In this document: in pieces, positions 1 to 10,900 of the stretch
Position numbering within the stretch: position 1 is the stretch's first letter
How the letters are laid out: every line of letters begins with the position of its first letter
Assembly: GCF_036373705.1 (NCBI RefSeq)
Contig: NC_089867.1
Location: 18,465,666-18,529,665 of the forward strand
DNA length: 64,000 nt
Origin: Amia ocellicauda
Taxonomy: Eukaryota; Chordata; Actinopteri; Amiiformes; Amiidae
Direction of reading: 5' to 3'
Program-made: the position numbers and the translations under genes
The notes under the pieces: generated by a model
The model's database searches: none
Told to the model about the DNA's origin: nothing
The model's input: only the letters and a program-made list of their open reading frames with translations

Positions 1-3000
1 TGACACATCCTCCAGCCCACAGAGCACTCACGCTGCATGACTATTTAACCGGATGTACCCAAAATCGCTGTGTGATCAGCTGTGGTGTTGATGACCGAAT
101 TGTTGTACCTTCCAATTCCTAGGCATTAACCATTTAACCAGGAAAAACAACATACAAAGGGGGGAAGAAATTATATATAAAGAATGTCCTTTGTATATGT
201 AAGTTTCAAATGTAATGATTTTATCAGTGTCTGTATAGTAACTCTGCCTTCCTCAATTCTTGTTTTCTTTTTCTTTGTATCTTCCTTAATATTCCTGAAG
301 GGTTTTGTTTGGGATTACACTGAAGCAAAGTTTGGCCAAAATGAAACTGGCATTCAAAATGCTGTTCTCACTTCTTCCTGTCTCTGAAACCGCAGTGGCA
401 TTGAGAGACTAGATACATGGAGCAGTGAAGTCTGATCCAATAACAGCTTGGTCCTCTGAGTGGTTGGAATGTCTTTTTGAAAGAGTGTTTCGACGTGGTT
501 GGGTAGGAGAATTGCAATTTTGATGAGGTCCATTCAGGCTAATGAAATGTCCAGGGTATCTTTCCCTGAATGCACTCCACATCCACACTTAACTTGGCTT
601 CCATCCTCACTCGTATTCTTAATCTATTTTTTATATGACCACTTACAACATTATTTTTATGTATATCCCTTAAAGAAATCACACAAACACAAAATGAATA
701 TTAGCAGTGAAGAAGTAAATATGTACAGTGTCTTTTATAGATCAGGTAAGATTGTTTCCACAGCCTCGCTAATTATGAAGTAAACACAAGACCTCTTTGC
801 TTACCTGTTGTGTTTTACAGTGAGGAGATAATTTTTGATTTTTCTAAAGGGTTTAGTATTGTTTGCACATTTCCTCACCAGTAAGAATATGAAGGGATAG
901 ACGTGGATGACCATTTGAACTACTGATAGTGAATTTGAAATTGCATACTTTGCAGGCACTGATTTAAGTATAGTCCAGTCCCTGTCGCATTAATAAGACT
1001 GGGCATGGAGCTGTGTTTTGAATCTGCACCTCTGAATTGTGCAGAGTATAGAAGACATTTCACAGGATATGAAGGGAAAAGAGTGTGAGTGGGGGGGACT
1101 CTGATCAGCTAGTCATTTTTTGTATTTTTTTGGTTTGTTTTTATTTATAGAGACATATTTGAAAGTCTTTGCACTCCATAAATCTGACAAACTGAAATCG
1201 TAGATGCCAATGGAAATTCATTCTGAAAGAACGTGAAATATTTATTGAAGATATAAACCTGTGTCTTTAAGATTGTTCTTCACTTGTTTTTATAGCACTG
1301 TGTTTTTTGTGTGATGTTACTGCAGGTGGGTTGAAGGGGGAGTTGTTTAGTTTCCTCGTGGTGTCAAACTGCCGGGGAGATTGTTGATTGAAGTGTGTGA
1401 CCTTAGGAAATGCATGACTCTGGCCAGCCAACCAGCAGTACTTGCTTGTGGACACACTTACAGAAAGATGGATTCAGATTAGGAGCAGCAGCAGAGAGGA
1501 AGTGAATTGTGTGTGCTTTTTAGTAACACTTCTGTTAATATAGTACTGCAGTTTTTCTTCTGCTTGCATTCCATAGAGAATCTGGTACTATTCCTGAATA
1601 ACCTTTGAAGGGGTGATTTTATTTGTAAATTAGTTTCTTAATTCCCTCAGGTTTCTTGTCAAAGTGTGTTTTCTTATGGGAGATGTGTGTAAATACTGAA
1701 GGAGCGCTCTGTTTCTATGGTCAGCCAGCCTTTAGAACAGAGGTTTGCACCACATAACCTCAAACAACGTTTACATTAACTTTCTGTTGGCAGTTGGGAT
1801 TGATCCCCCGAATGTTTGTTCAGTGTTAACCAGTTTAATACTCAAAGTCTGTTGGACTGAAATTAATCGAATATCTTCTTGTAGAAGATTAGAGAATAAT
1901 GTAATCTTCACTGCGTGGGAGGTAATTTTATATTTCCTCTCTTAAAAATATTGAAGTAGGTTGGGAAACTAAAATGATACATCGATGCAAAACAAGTTCC
2001 ACCAAGTGAGATTTATCAGAGCAAAGATTTTCATTACTATTATTATTTTTCTTGGAGTTACTGGTTTACTAAACTATAGAATAACCTATGGATTCTATTA
2101 ACTGTTTTATTAAATGTATTTATTTTCATTTGCAATGTTTGTGTACATATATACAGTATATATTAGTTTGCAGCTTTTTGCACAAAGTAGGCTGAAACAG
2201 ACAGGTGGATAAATGTTTGCATTTTATCAATATCAGTCATTCCACAAACTCTGCTTAGTAATGATACTTGAACAAAATGAAGCAGTCTTTATTCAAAAAT
2301 GAGGGGATTGTCAAATTGGGAACCAAAAGTGGTAATCTTATAATGGGACAGGCACGAGTGCTGCTGTGAGAGAATGTTGAATGTACTGTCAATAGGATGT
2401 TGCCTGTATGCATCGTTTTTCCATTGTTTTAAAGAAAAAAACATTGTAGTCCAAGATTGCTTTTTATTGGGAGCTGTTTATTTTTGTGCTTCCATTTACG
2501 AGAAAGTCAACTAGTTTCAAACAACATGATTTCTTTAAGAGGTCATTTATTAGTAGAACTTAAATCATATGTGTAGTGATAGCCTAGTTCTATACTATAG
2601 GATTACGATGTTGAAAGTGGGCCTATATTAGGTTTTTAATAGCAGGTAGTATCTTCAAATATTTAAAACTAATCATGGCTAGGGCCTACAACTTGCAGCT
2701 CAACTCCACGGTGTTTATTCACAAACTGTCACACTAAACTGCTTACCATCCCTTATTTTAATTGATTACAGCAGAGTTTCAAAGAGCAACACTCCAGCGA
2801 TCCTGATCTATTAAACAATTTCCCCTACAGGAAGAATTTTATTTGAAACTAAAAAGTTGACATTCTCTTTGACACATTCCTTTAAAGTAACAAAAAATAA
2901 AACATTAACTGTACATTTTTTTTTTTTTTTGTCAGATTTGCTTCATTTTCATACTTATTTTGTAAATATATATGTTGTATGGAGCTTGAATTAAAATGTA

Positions 3001-3160
3001 AATATATTTCATGTATTTGTACTAATTATAATCCATTCGCTGTATAGCCTAGATGTGTAATGCAGATATAGCCTATCTAATTCTGTGTATGGTAATCTTG
3101 CACCATTGAACTGTTTAGTGAACGAGGTAACAATAAAGGTACAACCAGTGCATTAGCAGA
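1..3160 (+). other. AT-rich non-coding stretch, possible KIF1B 3' UTR
   Basis: No coding exon can be recognised here; the short open frames have no family features. The stretch is AT-rich with T runs and ends with a good AATAAA signal at 3132-3137. In human the gene immediately upstream of PGD on the same strand is KIF1B, which has a very long 3' UTR, so this may be that UTR. This is inference from gene order only; nothing in the sequence names the gene. Confidence 0.35.
3132..3137 (+). terminator. poly(A) signal AATAAA
   Basis: A canonical AATAAA hexamer at the end of the AT-rich non-coding stretch. It would mark the 3' end of the upstream gene (KIF1B by synteny). A second AATAAA lies near 3450, so the true end could be further right. 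Confidence 0.35.
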
Positions 3161-4389
3161 ACAAAACACCCGAGTACTGTGATTATTACTGGGTTTAATT
3201 TACTTGTGGAGACCTACAGATTCTCTATCCTCAGAAGCCTAACCAGATGATCTCAAACATGACGGGTATAATGTAAAACACTGCAAAATGATTGTGCATG
3301 CTTGCTATTCAGGCAGGCTGTCATAATGCATACTCAGAAGTTTTTCTATTGTATTTTTTTTATTTTTAACTATGTGAATTGTTGTATACATTAAAACCAC
3401 AACACTACAGATGTGAGATTGTTGAGAAATGTGAGTACTGTTTGAAAAAATAAAACTATTTGCTACATACAACCAAAAATGAAAACAATTACTAGGCTAA
3501 ATGTAATTGTTTTTGGTAGTTTTCATTGCAATTTTGTTTTGCTATATGCTTGGATGTGGGTTAAGCTTATTTTGTTTCTTAAAGTATTAAGTTCAGGCTT
3601 ACAGTTAGCATAAGGAAGACTTAAAGGTGGGCTTGAAAGAGGTAGGTTAGTGAAAATGTTTCATAAACACAATTTTTAAGTATGAAGTTTGAGTTGGGAT
3701 ATGCAATAAATACTCAGCCCATTGTAATCCCCCTCAATAGCCTGGACTCCAAGTCTAGCCATCCCCACAACTGGAAAAACCTCACTTCGCCTGCCTTGAT
3801 GGACTGATTAGAAATACCTAAACCCAGTCTGAACCCTAAAATAATGTGACTACTTTCTGCACAATATCTTATTGAATGTGTATTACTTTGTATAGTAGTA
3901 TGCCGGTTTCTACAAATGATAATTTGTAGGTTAGTGTAAGTAGTATTGTAGTAGTAGAAGGTTAGGAGTAGTATGTGGCAGTACAAAGTAGCAGTAGTAG
4001 TGTAACATCAGGTACGTTAGTGTCCATGAATGTACAGGTTGGATACAGAGTCAAGTTCCATGATAGTTCATGTCTCCTGGATAAATGTGAATAAGTGTAT
4101 CATGGTGGTTGTTGTTTTTTTTGCACTAACATGTTTTTAGCATTTGCTGAGAGAGTGAATGATATGTTGCATTTATTTTGTGATGGTAATTACTCCAGTC
4201 TACAATCTTTTTCACGAATTTAAACATTAAAGTTCTTAAATACTGTTCATGAAAAAATATCTACACCTGTGTGAAGGAAATCCAGTTCTACAGCCGCATA
4301 TAGGCATCACAATGCTCTAATCTTCTACTCTCAACACATACAATCTATAAAGCAAACTCTGATCGTTACAAACCAGTTACAGAGTTTCT
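3161..4389. other. intergenic, nothing recognised
   Basis: AT-rich unique-looking sequence with no coding signature, repeat terminus or RNA gene that I can identify. Confidence 0.5.
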
Positions 4390-4404
4390 ATTTCAAGTTT
4401 AAGG

Positions 4405-4410
4405 TTTATT
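4405..4410 (-). terminator. candidate poly(A) signal of the transposase gene
   Basis: The plus strand reads TTTATT, which is AATAAA on the minus strand, about 250 bases beyond the stop codon of the transposase ORF. It is the first canonical hexamer I noticed downstream and would give a short 3' UTR. Confidence 0.35.
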
Positions 4411-4657
4411 CGCTCCTTCAGTGTGTAATCCTTGAATACGTATATGATACCAACTACATAAGTGAATACCAAGAGAAGTATTCAGTCAAAATGCAAATAC
4501 AGGCCCTTAAAGAACATCGTGATCTAAGTCTTCATTCGCCCTACAGGATTGATTTATAATATGCAGTCCCATTTGAATGCTACCTAAATGTTTTGCAGGG
4601 CTTAAAGGTAGGTGCACATATACACCCAAGGTGAATACAAAACAGGATAAGACCATT

Positions 4658-5683
4658 TCAAAAGCTGGTAGCTTTCCCGCGGGCGTCGTGCAGGGCGAGC
4701 ACACGCTGCTGCATTGAAGCAATAAGGCTCTGGATGAAGGTCTGCTCCAGGTTGTGCCAGAGTCCAGTCAATATGTCCTTCAGAGCTGAAACGGACGTGG
4801 GGGGCGGTTTTGTCTTCTGCAGCTGCCGGTCAAGGTGCTCCCAGATGTGCGTGATGGGGTTCATGTCGGGGCTCCTGGGCGCCCAGGAGAGCACCTGCAG
4901 CCGCTGCTCGCTCTTCCACTGGGTGCTGCTTTTGCAGGTGTGACAGCTGGCGCCCTCCTCCTGCAGCACATGCGTGTCCAGCTGCACGACCCCCTGCTGG
5001 AAACACGGCAGGAGATGCTTCTCGAGAATGGACACGTACTCTGCGGAGGTCAGGGGGCCCTCAGTGAACACCAGCTCGGTCTTCCCAGCGTCCCAAACCG
5101 CTGCCCACACCATCACACTGAAGCCATCCTCCTGCACCGTGGGCTGCAAACAAGCCTCCTGAAACGCCTGGCCAGCCTTCCTCCACGCCCACGACCGTCC
5201 ATTGGATGTGAACTGCTGGAACTGAGTCTGGTCTGAGAACAGGACCGACTTCCAAAATGCCGCCGGCTTGTCCTGCATTTCCTGGGCCCATGCGAAGCGG
5301 CGCTTTATGCTGGCTTTCGTGAGGAGAGGCTTGGGGCGAGCCACGCTGCCGTTGTAGCCCAGTTTGTGCAGGTAGCGCTGCGCCGTCCGCTGGGACAGGT
5401 TGACGCTGCTGGCGATGTCTACCAGCTTGGTGCGCGGATTGGAGCTCACGACGCGGACGAGGGCTTTTTTGGTTCGCTCTGTGAGCATGGATGGCCGGCC
5501 GGGTCGGTGATTGACTGCGGTTTCATTGGACTGGCGATATTTAACAATGATGTTGTGAACTGTCCCATTCGCAAGACCCAGAGTCCTCGCTATCTGCCTC
5601 TCACTGTGACCGCACTCTGACTGCCCAACTACCCGGCCCCGTGTAAATGGCGATATGTCAAAGGCTCCGGCCGTACGAGGCAT
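4658..5683 (-). CDS. Tc1/mariner-type transposase gene, intact ORF with altered catalytic triad (possibly domesticated)
   Basis: An uninterrupted 341-codon ORF, the normal length of a Tc1-type transposase. The N-terminal third (about residues 10-120) is the paired-like double helix-turn-helix DNA-binding region, with a GRP linker inside RPGRPSML near residue 64. The C-terminal part is the RNase H-like DDE domain. The first catalytic Asp is kept (LFSDQTQF). The usual QQDNAPCHT reads QEEGASCHT, so the second Asp is Glu. The usual [11 protein letters not shown] reads SPDMNPITHIW, so the third acidic residue is Thr. Cleavage activity is therefore unlikely, yet no stop or frameshift is present. 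The ORF is rich in GC and CpG inside an AT-rich flank. I found no terminal inverted repeats next to it, and the upstream region resembles a TATA-less cellular promoter. Either a decaying element or a domesticated DNA-binding protein gene; the second fits better. The family assignment is secure, the function is not. Confidence 0.88.
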   Translation of the reverse strand: MPRTAGAFDISPFTRGRVVGQSECGHSERQIARTLGLANGTVHNIIVKYRQSNETAVNHRPGRPSMLTERTKKALVRVVSSNPRTKLVDIASSVNLSQRTAQRYLHKLGYNGSVARPKPLLTKASIKRRFAWAQEMQDKPAAFWKSVLFSDQTQFQQFTSNGRSWAWRKAGQAFQEACLQPTVQEDGFSVMVWAAVWDAGKTELVFTEGPLTSAEYVSILEKHLLPCFQQGVVQLDTHVLQEEGASCHTCKSSTQWKSEQRLQVLSWAPRSPDMNPITHIWEHLDRQLQKTKPPPTSVSALKDILTGLWHNLEQTFIQSLIASMQQRVLALHDARGKATSF

Positions 5684-5749
5684 CTTTTACCATCCAGCTG
5701 CCCTGATGCCAAACCGTTAATTATGAGAACAAGATCATAAACTCCTCCA

Positions 5750-5825
5750 TTTGATTTTACTTCCGCCCTCCCGTACGCTAGGCATTGTGGGAATGTAAAC
5801 TTCCGGAATCGCTCTTTACCATAGA
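5750..5825 (-). promoter_or_regulatory. promoter-like region with two ETS sites and a ZNF143-like site
   Basis: Upstream of the transposase start on the minus strand lie two ETS-type motifs. ACTTCCGG on the plus strand at 5799-5806 sits inside the palindrome TTCCGGAA, and ACTTCCGC is at 5759-5766. Between them GGCATTGTGGGA (5781-5792) resembles the ACTACAATTCCCA core bound by ZNF143. ETS and ZNF143 sites are typical of TATA-less housekeeping promoters. This is a reading of short motifs only. Confidence 0.45.
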
Positions 5826-6059
5826 CTGCAATAACTAGATCGGCTACAATAATGTGAACACATTGTGATATGAAATCGTGTTTATGACAGTTTGAGGCAC
5901 CCGAAGAGAGGAAATATAACTGCTAAAGAATATCTATTGCATCACTGTTTATTTAGTGTGGCAAAATCAATAACACATAAGAAAGCTACACCCTCTAAGT
6001 TGTACATTTCTTATGCTTGTTTTCTGTCATTTGGATTTTACACTTTGTGAGTATGGCTA

Positions 6060-6291
6060 TACACACAGCTCTGGAAAAAATTAAGAGACCACTGCACCAA
6101 TGCATCTCTACATGTATGGCATCCATTCCATTCCATTCATAATTTTATTTGGAATTTGGGAGAAATGTTGTCAGTAGTTTATTTAATAAAACAAAAATGT
6201 TCATTTTACCCAAACACATACCTATAAATAGTAAAACCAGAGAAACTGATCATTTTGCAGTGGTCTCTTAATTTTGCCCAGATCTGTGTAT
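6060..6291. mobile_element. MITE with about 35-bp inverted repeats
   Basis: The left end contains AAATTAAGAGACCACTGCA and the right end contains its reverse complement, TGCAGTGGTCTCTTAATTTT. The outer parts also pair (TATACACA ... TGTGTATA). TA dinucleotides flank both ends, as expected for a Tc1/mariner target site. The roughly 160-base interior is AT-rich and non-coding, so this is a short non-autonomous element. Confidence 0.8.
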
Positions 6292-6296
6292 ATCAT

Positions 6297-6715
6297 CACC
6301 ATCAACATCATCCTATATCAATCCCCTGCTGGATGAAAGCCTCCCAAAGATCTTTCCACTTGCTTCAATCTACAGTTTCTATTTTCCTTGTCATGCATGT
6401 AAAGTGCATGATATCATCTTCCCATCTTCTGTGTGGTTGTCTTTTATTTTCATTTTTTTTAATCCCTTGGGATCCATTCAATAACTTCCTTTGTCCATCT
6501 TTGATCTGTTCTTCTTGCAATGTGTCCGGCCATTGCTATTTTAACATTTTCACTCTTTCAATCATGTCTGGTTTGTTTGGTTTGTTCTCAGATAAAATGT
6601 TCTGTCTCTTCTAGTTATTCCAAGCATACATCTTCCCATGCTCCTTTGTGTAGCCCAAAGTTTCAGTATCACATCCATAAGTGAGCACTGGTAGTATGCA
6701 TTGATCAAATACATT
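6297..6715 (-). mobile_element. non-LTR retrotransposon fragment (reverse transcriptase C-terminus), degenerate
   Basis: Read on the minus strand, the stretch resembles the C-terminal tail of a LINE endonuclease-reverse transcriptase. Around 6440-6500 it reads TKEVIEWIPRD followed by a stop and a lysine-rich run, where related elements have WIPRDKKRKRGRP. Several stops and frameshifts show it is dead. The clade is probably RTE-like; that is from memory of the protein tail, not from a search. Confidence 0.6.
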
Positions 6716-6821
6716 TGGGTAGATTTCCTTTCAATCTACAGTATATAATGAACATTAACGACACTGTATTTTCTCTCCTTTCTTTCTATCTTGCACCCCC
6801 CTCTCTCTATACACCCATATA

Positions 6822-6855
<34 letters not shown>

Positions 6856-6928
6856 TTCTTAGCAGATGCCCTTGTCCAGGGCGACTTACAAAATATAAGT
6901 GCAATGCAAAGTGCAATAATACAGTGCA

Positions 6929-6930
<2 letters not shown>
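6822..6930. repeat. (ATT)n tail plus SINE piece with L2-type core
   Basis: An (ATT)n run at 6822-6855 is joined to TTAGCAGATGCCCTTGTCC, followed by AGGGCGACTTACA and then a GTGCAATAATACAGTGCAG segment. This core is shared by V-SINE and L2-related fish repeats. Related pieces occur near 23.6 kb and 30.06 kb in this window. Confidence 0.75.

Positions 6931-6991
<61 letters not shown>
6930..6991. repeat. (TA)n microsatellite
   Basis: About 30 uninterrupted TA units directly after the SINE piece. Confidence 0.97.
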
Positions 6992-6993
<2 letters not shown>

Positions 6994-7039
6994 GTGTGTG
7001 TACAGAAATAGAAAAGACAGTGTCTTTAATTTTCAATCA

Positions 7040-7750
7040 ACAATTACAAACTTATGTGATATAAAATAGGTCCCCATTGCTTGCATGAGGCAAATGGATA
7101 CCACTGCCAACTTATCTATTGATGAGTGAGGCAGATGAGAAACAACTCGAGCAATAAGGAAATATAACATTTACTTGAACACATCTGTGTATTTTGTTAA
7201 CAGAAAACGTGAAATTGTGTTCTGTGATATTGTTTACTGTCCCAAAGAAAGACAGGAATGAATGTTATCAGAAATAACCCAGATTTGTCCGAAAGGCTCA
7301 GTTTCTGCACTGAAATGCACCCCCCTTTGGTGGTACTCAACAACAGTGCGTATTCATGTCAGGTCCCCAGGTGAACAGCAGCAGAGTCTCCCCAGCATCG
7401 CAAAGCCAGCCCACACATTTAAGATTAGTTGCACTTTGGGTTGCTCCTCCACATCTGCACTATACACTTGCATTGAATCGTCAAAACTCAGGTAACACCA
7501 CAGACCTCCAAAATGTAACGTTTCTGTGAGAATGTAACTTGCATAGACGTAAATAAATAAAAAGGGTAAAGTTGGCATGTTCATCTATAACGAGAGACGT
7601 TTACATTTTGGGCTGTCAAGTGCTGTACGACGCCATTCAGATCAGAAACCAAAGAGTTTAGTAATCTTTGTAATCTTCTCTCGATTACATTGGCCTTTTT
7701 TTCCCTACGCGCCGGATGGAAGGTGAACGCCAGATCCAAGACTGGCATGC
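7040..7750. other. intergenic, nothing recognised
   Basis: No coding or repeat signature identified between the repeat cluster and the PGD promoter. Confidence 0.45.
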
Positions 7751-7754
7751 GGTG

Positions 7755-7974
7755 TAAGCCAATCATTATCCTCCTTTCCTCAGCTCAGCATGTTCCTGCC
7801 AATGAGAATGATTGGGGGCGGGGCTCGAAGCCGGCTACGTCACTCATTTCGGAGACAGCGCTGTCACTGTGAGTCAGTTAGACGGAGCGGAGCGCAAAGC
7901 CAGCCTACGAGGAAGTAGCTGCTCAGATCAGTGCTAGTCTTTCTTTCAGGCGGACCCAACACGCACACATAATC
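7755..7974 (+). promoter_or_regulatory. pgd: PGD promoter and 5' UTR
   Basis: A CpG-rich stretch just upstream of the PGD start. It holds a GC box (GGGGCGGGG, 7814-7822) and CCAAT motifs in both orientations near 7757, 7798 and 7811; no TATA box is evident. This suits a constitutively expressed metabolic gene. The transcription start is probably near 7860-7900. Confidence 0.6.
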
Positions 7975-10900
7975 ATGGCACAGTGAGTATGACTTTACAA
8001 AGCATTGTTTTATTGTTTTGGTCAGCAGTAGTTAAAAATGAATAATGCTTATTCAAACGTGTAAACAAGTGCCGGTTTGCACGGCCGCTTGGGCTTGGTT
8101 TTTAGGAGGATTATAAGTTAATTAGCCTAAGTGTTACCCTAAGTAGATGCTTTCAAAACATTATTGTACTGCTTTTAGGGTAGTTTTATAGTACTAATAC
8201 TATAAGCATCTTAGCAAAGTCTGCGGTATTCCTTCATCTCTAGTTTTATTATAGTCAGCCGAATGATACATGTATCAAGTTGTAGTTATTACAGTTATTA
8301 TTATTAATAGTAGCACTTGTAATGGTAGTTGTAGCTTAAAACCAAATGTATATTGATTTTAAAAGTGGTCACTCTGAAATGTTTTATTCAGTGCAGCTTA
8401 AGGAAGTAACCACGTTAATATAATAATCTAAACACAACTTCCCTGTTAGTAGTGGCAGCCAAAGTATGTATTAAATGTACAAATCAAGTTGAAAGTTTGT
8501 ATTACATTGTGACAATTTCGTCACTTTTGTACTTCTTTAAATTAATACTCTGCTCTCAATTAGCCTATACGTTATGAAGAACGTTTTGAGGATTTCTACT
8601 TTGTATCAGCAACTGCAGCTATGGATTCATTTATTTTAATATTGTGGGCACTTTGTATCTGTAAAGGATTTTAATCAGTACATTGTATAACAAGTTGTAC
8701 TCACACAGGATATTTAGTTTCATCACTTCCCATAAAGTTTTGCAAAATACACCCCCCCCCCATCCCCTGTCTACCTCCACATCCCCTTGGAGCGGCTAAA
8801 AATGATTCCTCTTTTTCAGAAATTGTGTAATTTGTATCTGATTTGAGTGATTCTAAATGTTGGTACATCTTTTTGGCTTTTAAGGCGTGACTTCATTGTA
8901 ACTAGCTTTGCTCTGAAGAGTTAAACATGCTGCCCTAAAATAATTGCAGAATTCCCTGTCTGTCTTTTATATTCCCATCAGTAGGTTTGCATTTGCTCAT
9001 TAAAATAACACACTTGTGAGCTTCTGTTCTGCGGTGTATGTTGGGTCTGGGGAACAGCCTTGTAAAGCTCTTGGAGTGGTCTTTCTGCCTGTTGTTAATG
9101 AGACCGAAGCCCTTGTGTTGACACTACTGTGTGTTCTTACAGAGCAGACATTGCCCTTATTGGCCTCGCTGTGATGGGCCAGAACCTGGTCTTGAACATG
9201 AACGACCATGGTTTTGTGGTAAGTAGACCAAATGCAAGATGCAGTAGAACAAATTGTAAAAATATAGCCTTTCTCCACCAGCAGCACTCCAGTAACTTGA
9301 AATACTAGTCCAAGAATAAGAAACAAAACACTTCTATCTTGCGCTAATTTTTAAACACAGGTGCTTAGTGTATGCATTTTCTTTATATATAGATTTCCTT
9401 GCAATCTGTACTTTGATGTTATTGTTTCAGGTGTGCGCCTTCAACAGGACAGTGTCTAAGGTCCAGGACTTCCTCCAGAACGAGGCCAAAGACACCAAGG
9501 TGGTAGGAGCGCAGTCCTTGGAGGACATGGTGTCCAAGCTGAAGAAGCCACGCCGCATTGTCCTGTTGGTGAAAGCTGGCCAGGCCGTGGATGACTTCAT
9601 TGACAAACTGGTGAGGGATGGGGGGGTGGAGTGGGCTGGAGCTGTGCCTCTGAAGACTTTGTGTCTGTGTTTCATGTCAGATTTCAGTGAAATATTTATT
9701 GTACTTTGTCTGTTGCAGGTGCCTTTACTTGAACCAGGAGACATCATCATTGATGGAGGCAACTCTGAATACAGAGACACTACTGTGAGTAGGACAAGCG
9801 GCAAAGGAAAGAGGAGACAGATGCATAGTTACAACATCCTGAGCTTAGACTTACAGAGAACAAACTGAGCCAAGAAAGTTTATTTTGCAAATGTATTTAC
9901 TTTGACAATAAAACAGCAGTATTTTATATATACGAGTCTGCACTGTACAATGCATTATAACTTTATAATGACAGTTTTCAGTATTTTATGTAAATAGACA
10001 TTATATATTTAATTCTGAACCTAACATATCTTCGGAGCTATGTAAATAGTGTTTCCAAAACCGGGAGAATATTCCAGGCCCGGATTTCAGGGGCACCTGG
10101 GCTTGATGACAAATGATTTACTATGCCTATAAATAGGAAAAATAAGCAATATGGAAACAAAAATATTTAAAAAAGACTAAGCTCACTGTAAACTTTTCCC
10201 ATGGTGCTTCTCTCTCCTCTCACGCTTTCAGCAGAGTGTGCATGCCACGGTACCTTGCAGGCGCACGCCTCACCCTGTCATACACTCTTGGACACATAAA
10301 ACATATTAGTTCACTGAACTCCTGAAATCTTAGATTTTCGCCTTATTTTATTAATTAAACTTGAACCCCTGGCCACGTCAACCAGGTAATACTAAATAAG
10401 TAAAATAATAACACCTTTTTTGTGTCTGTATTTTATGTGGAGCTGAAATTAAGCACAAACTCAGTTATACTGCATTATTATTTATTAATTCACATAGTTA
10501 TTATGTATTGATCATATGTATAAACTGAAGCAACTTTGTAGAGCCCCAAGCTGTTTGCAATACCTTGTTTGCATACTTTTTGCATTTGGCTGCTTGGCCG
10601 TGTACTTCTTATTGGGTTGCGGGGTTGAGAAATAATTTTCAGTGCCATGGGTCCCCGGGCTGGAAACACTATTTGTAAAGGTCTACCAAAGGAAATTACA
10701 TAAATGAAATCCTGAAGTTATCAAACAAGGAAAAAGAGACCTAAGTAATGATTTCTCTCATTACTTTGTTTGTTTTGTCTTTGCAGCGTCGGTGCAAGAG
10801 CCTGAAGGACAAGGGCCTGCTGTTTGTGGGCAGCGGGGTGAGCGGGGGTGAGGAGGGGGCACGGTATGGACCCTCACTGATGCCCGGGGGACACAAGGAG

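Noticed and set aside
4734-5620. Plus-strand and alternative-frame ORFs over the transposase
   Set aside because: They are shadows of the minus-strand transposase ORF, explained by its GC-rich composition.
6715-7036. Open frames of long Ile-Tyr or Ile runs
   Set aside because: They are translations of the (TA)n and (ATT)n microsatellites, not genes.
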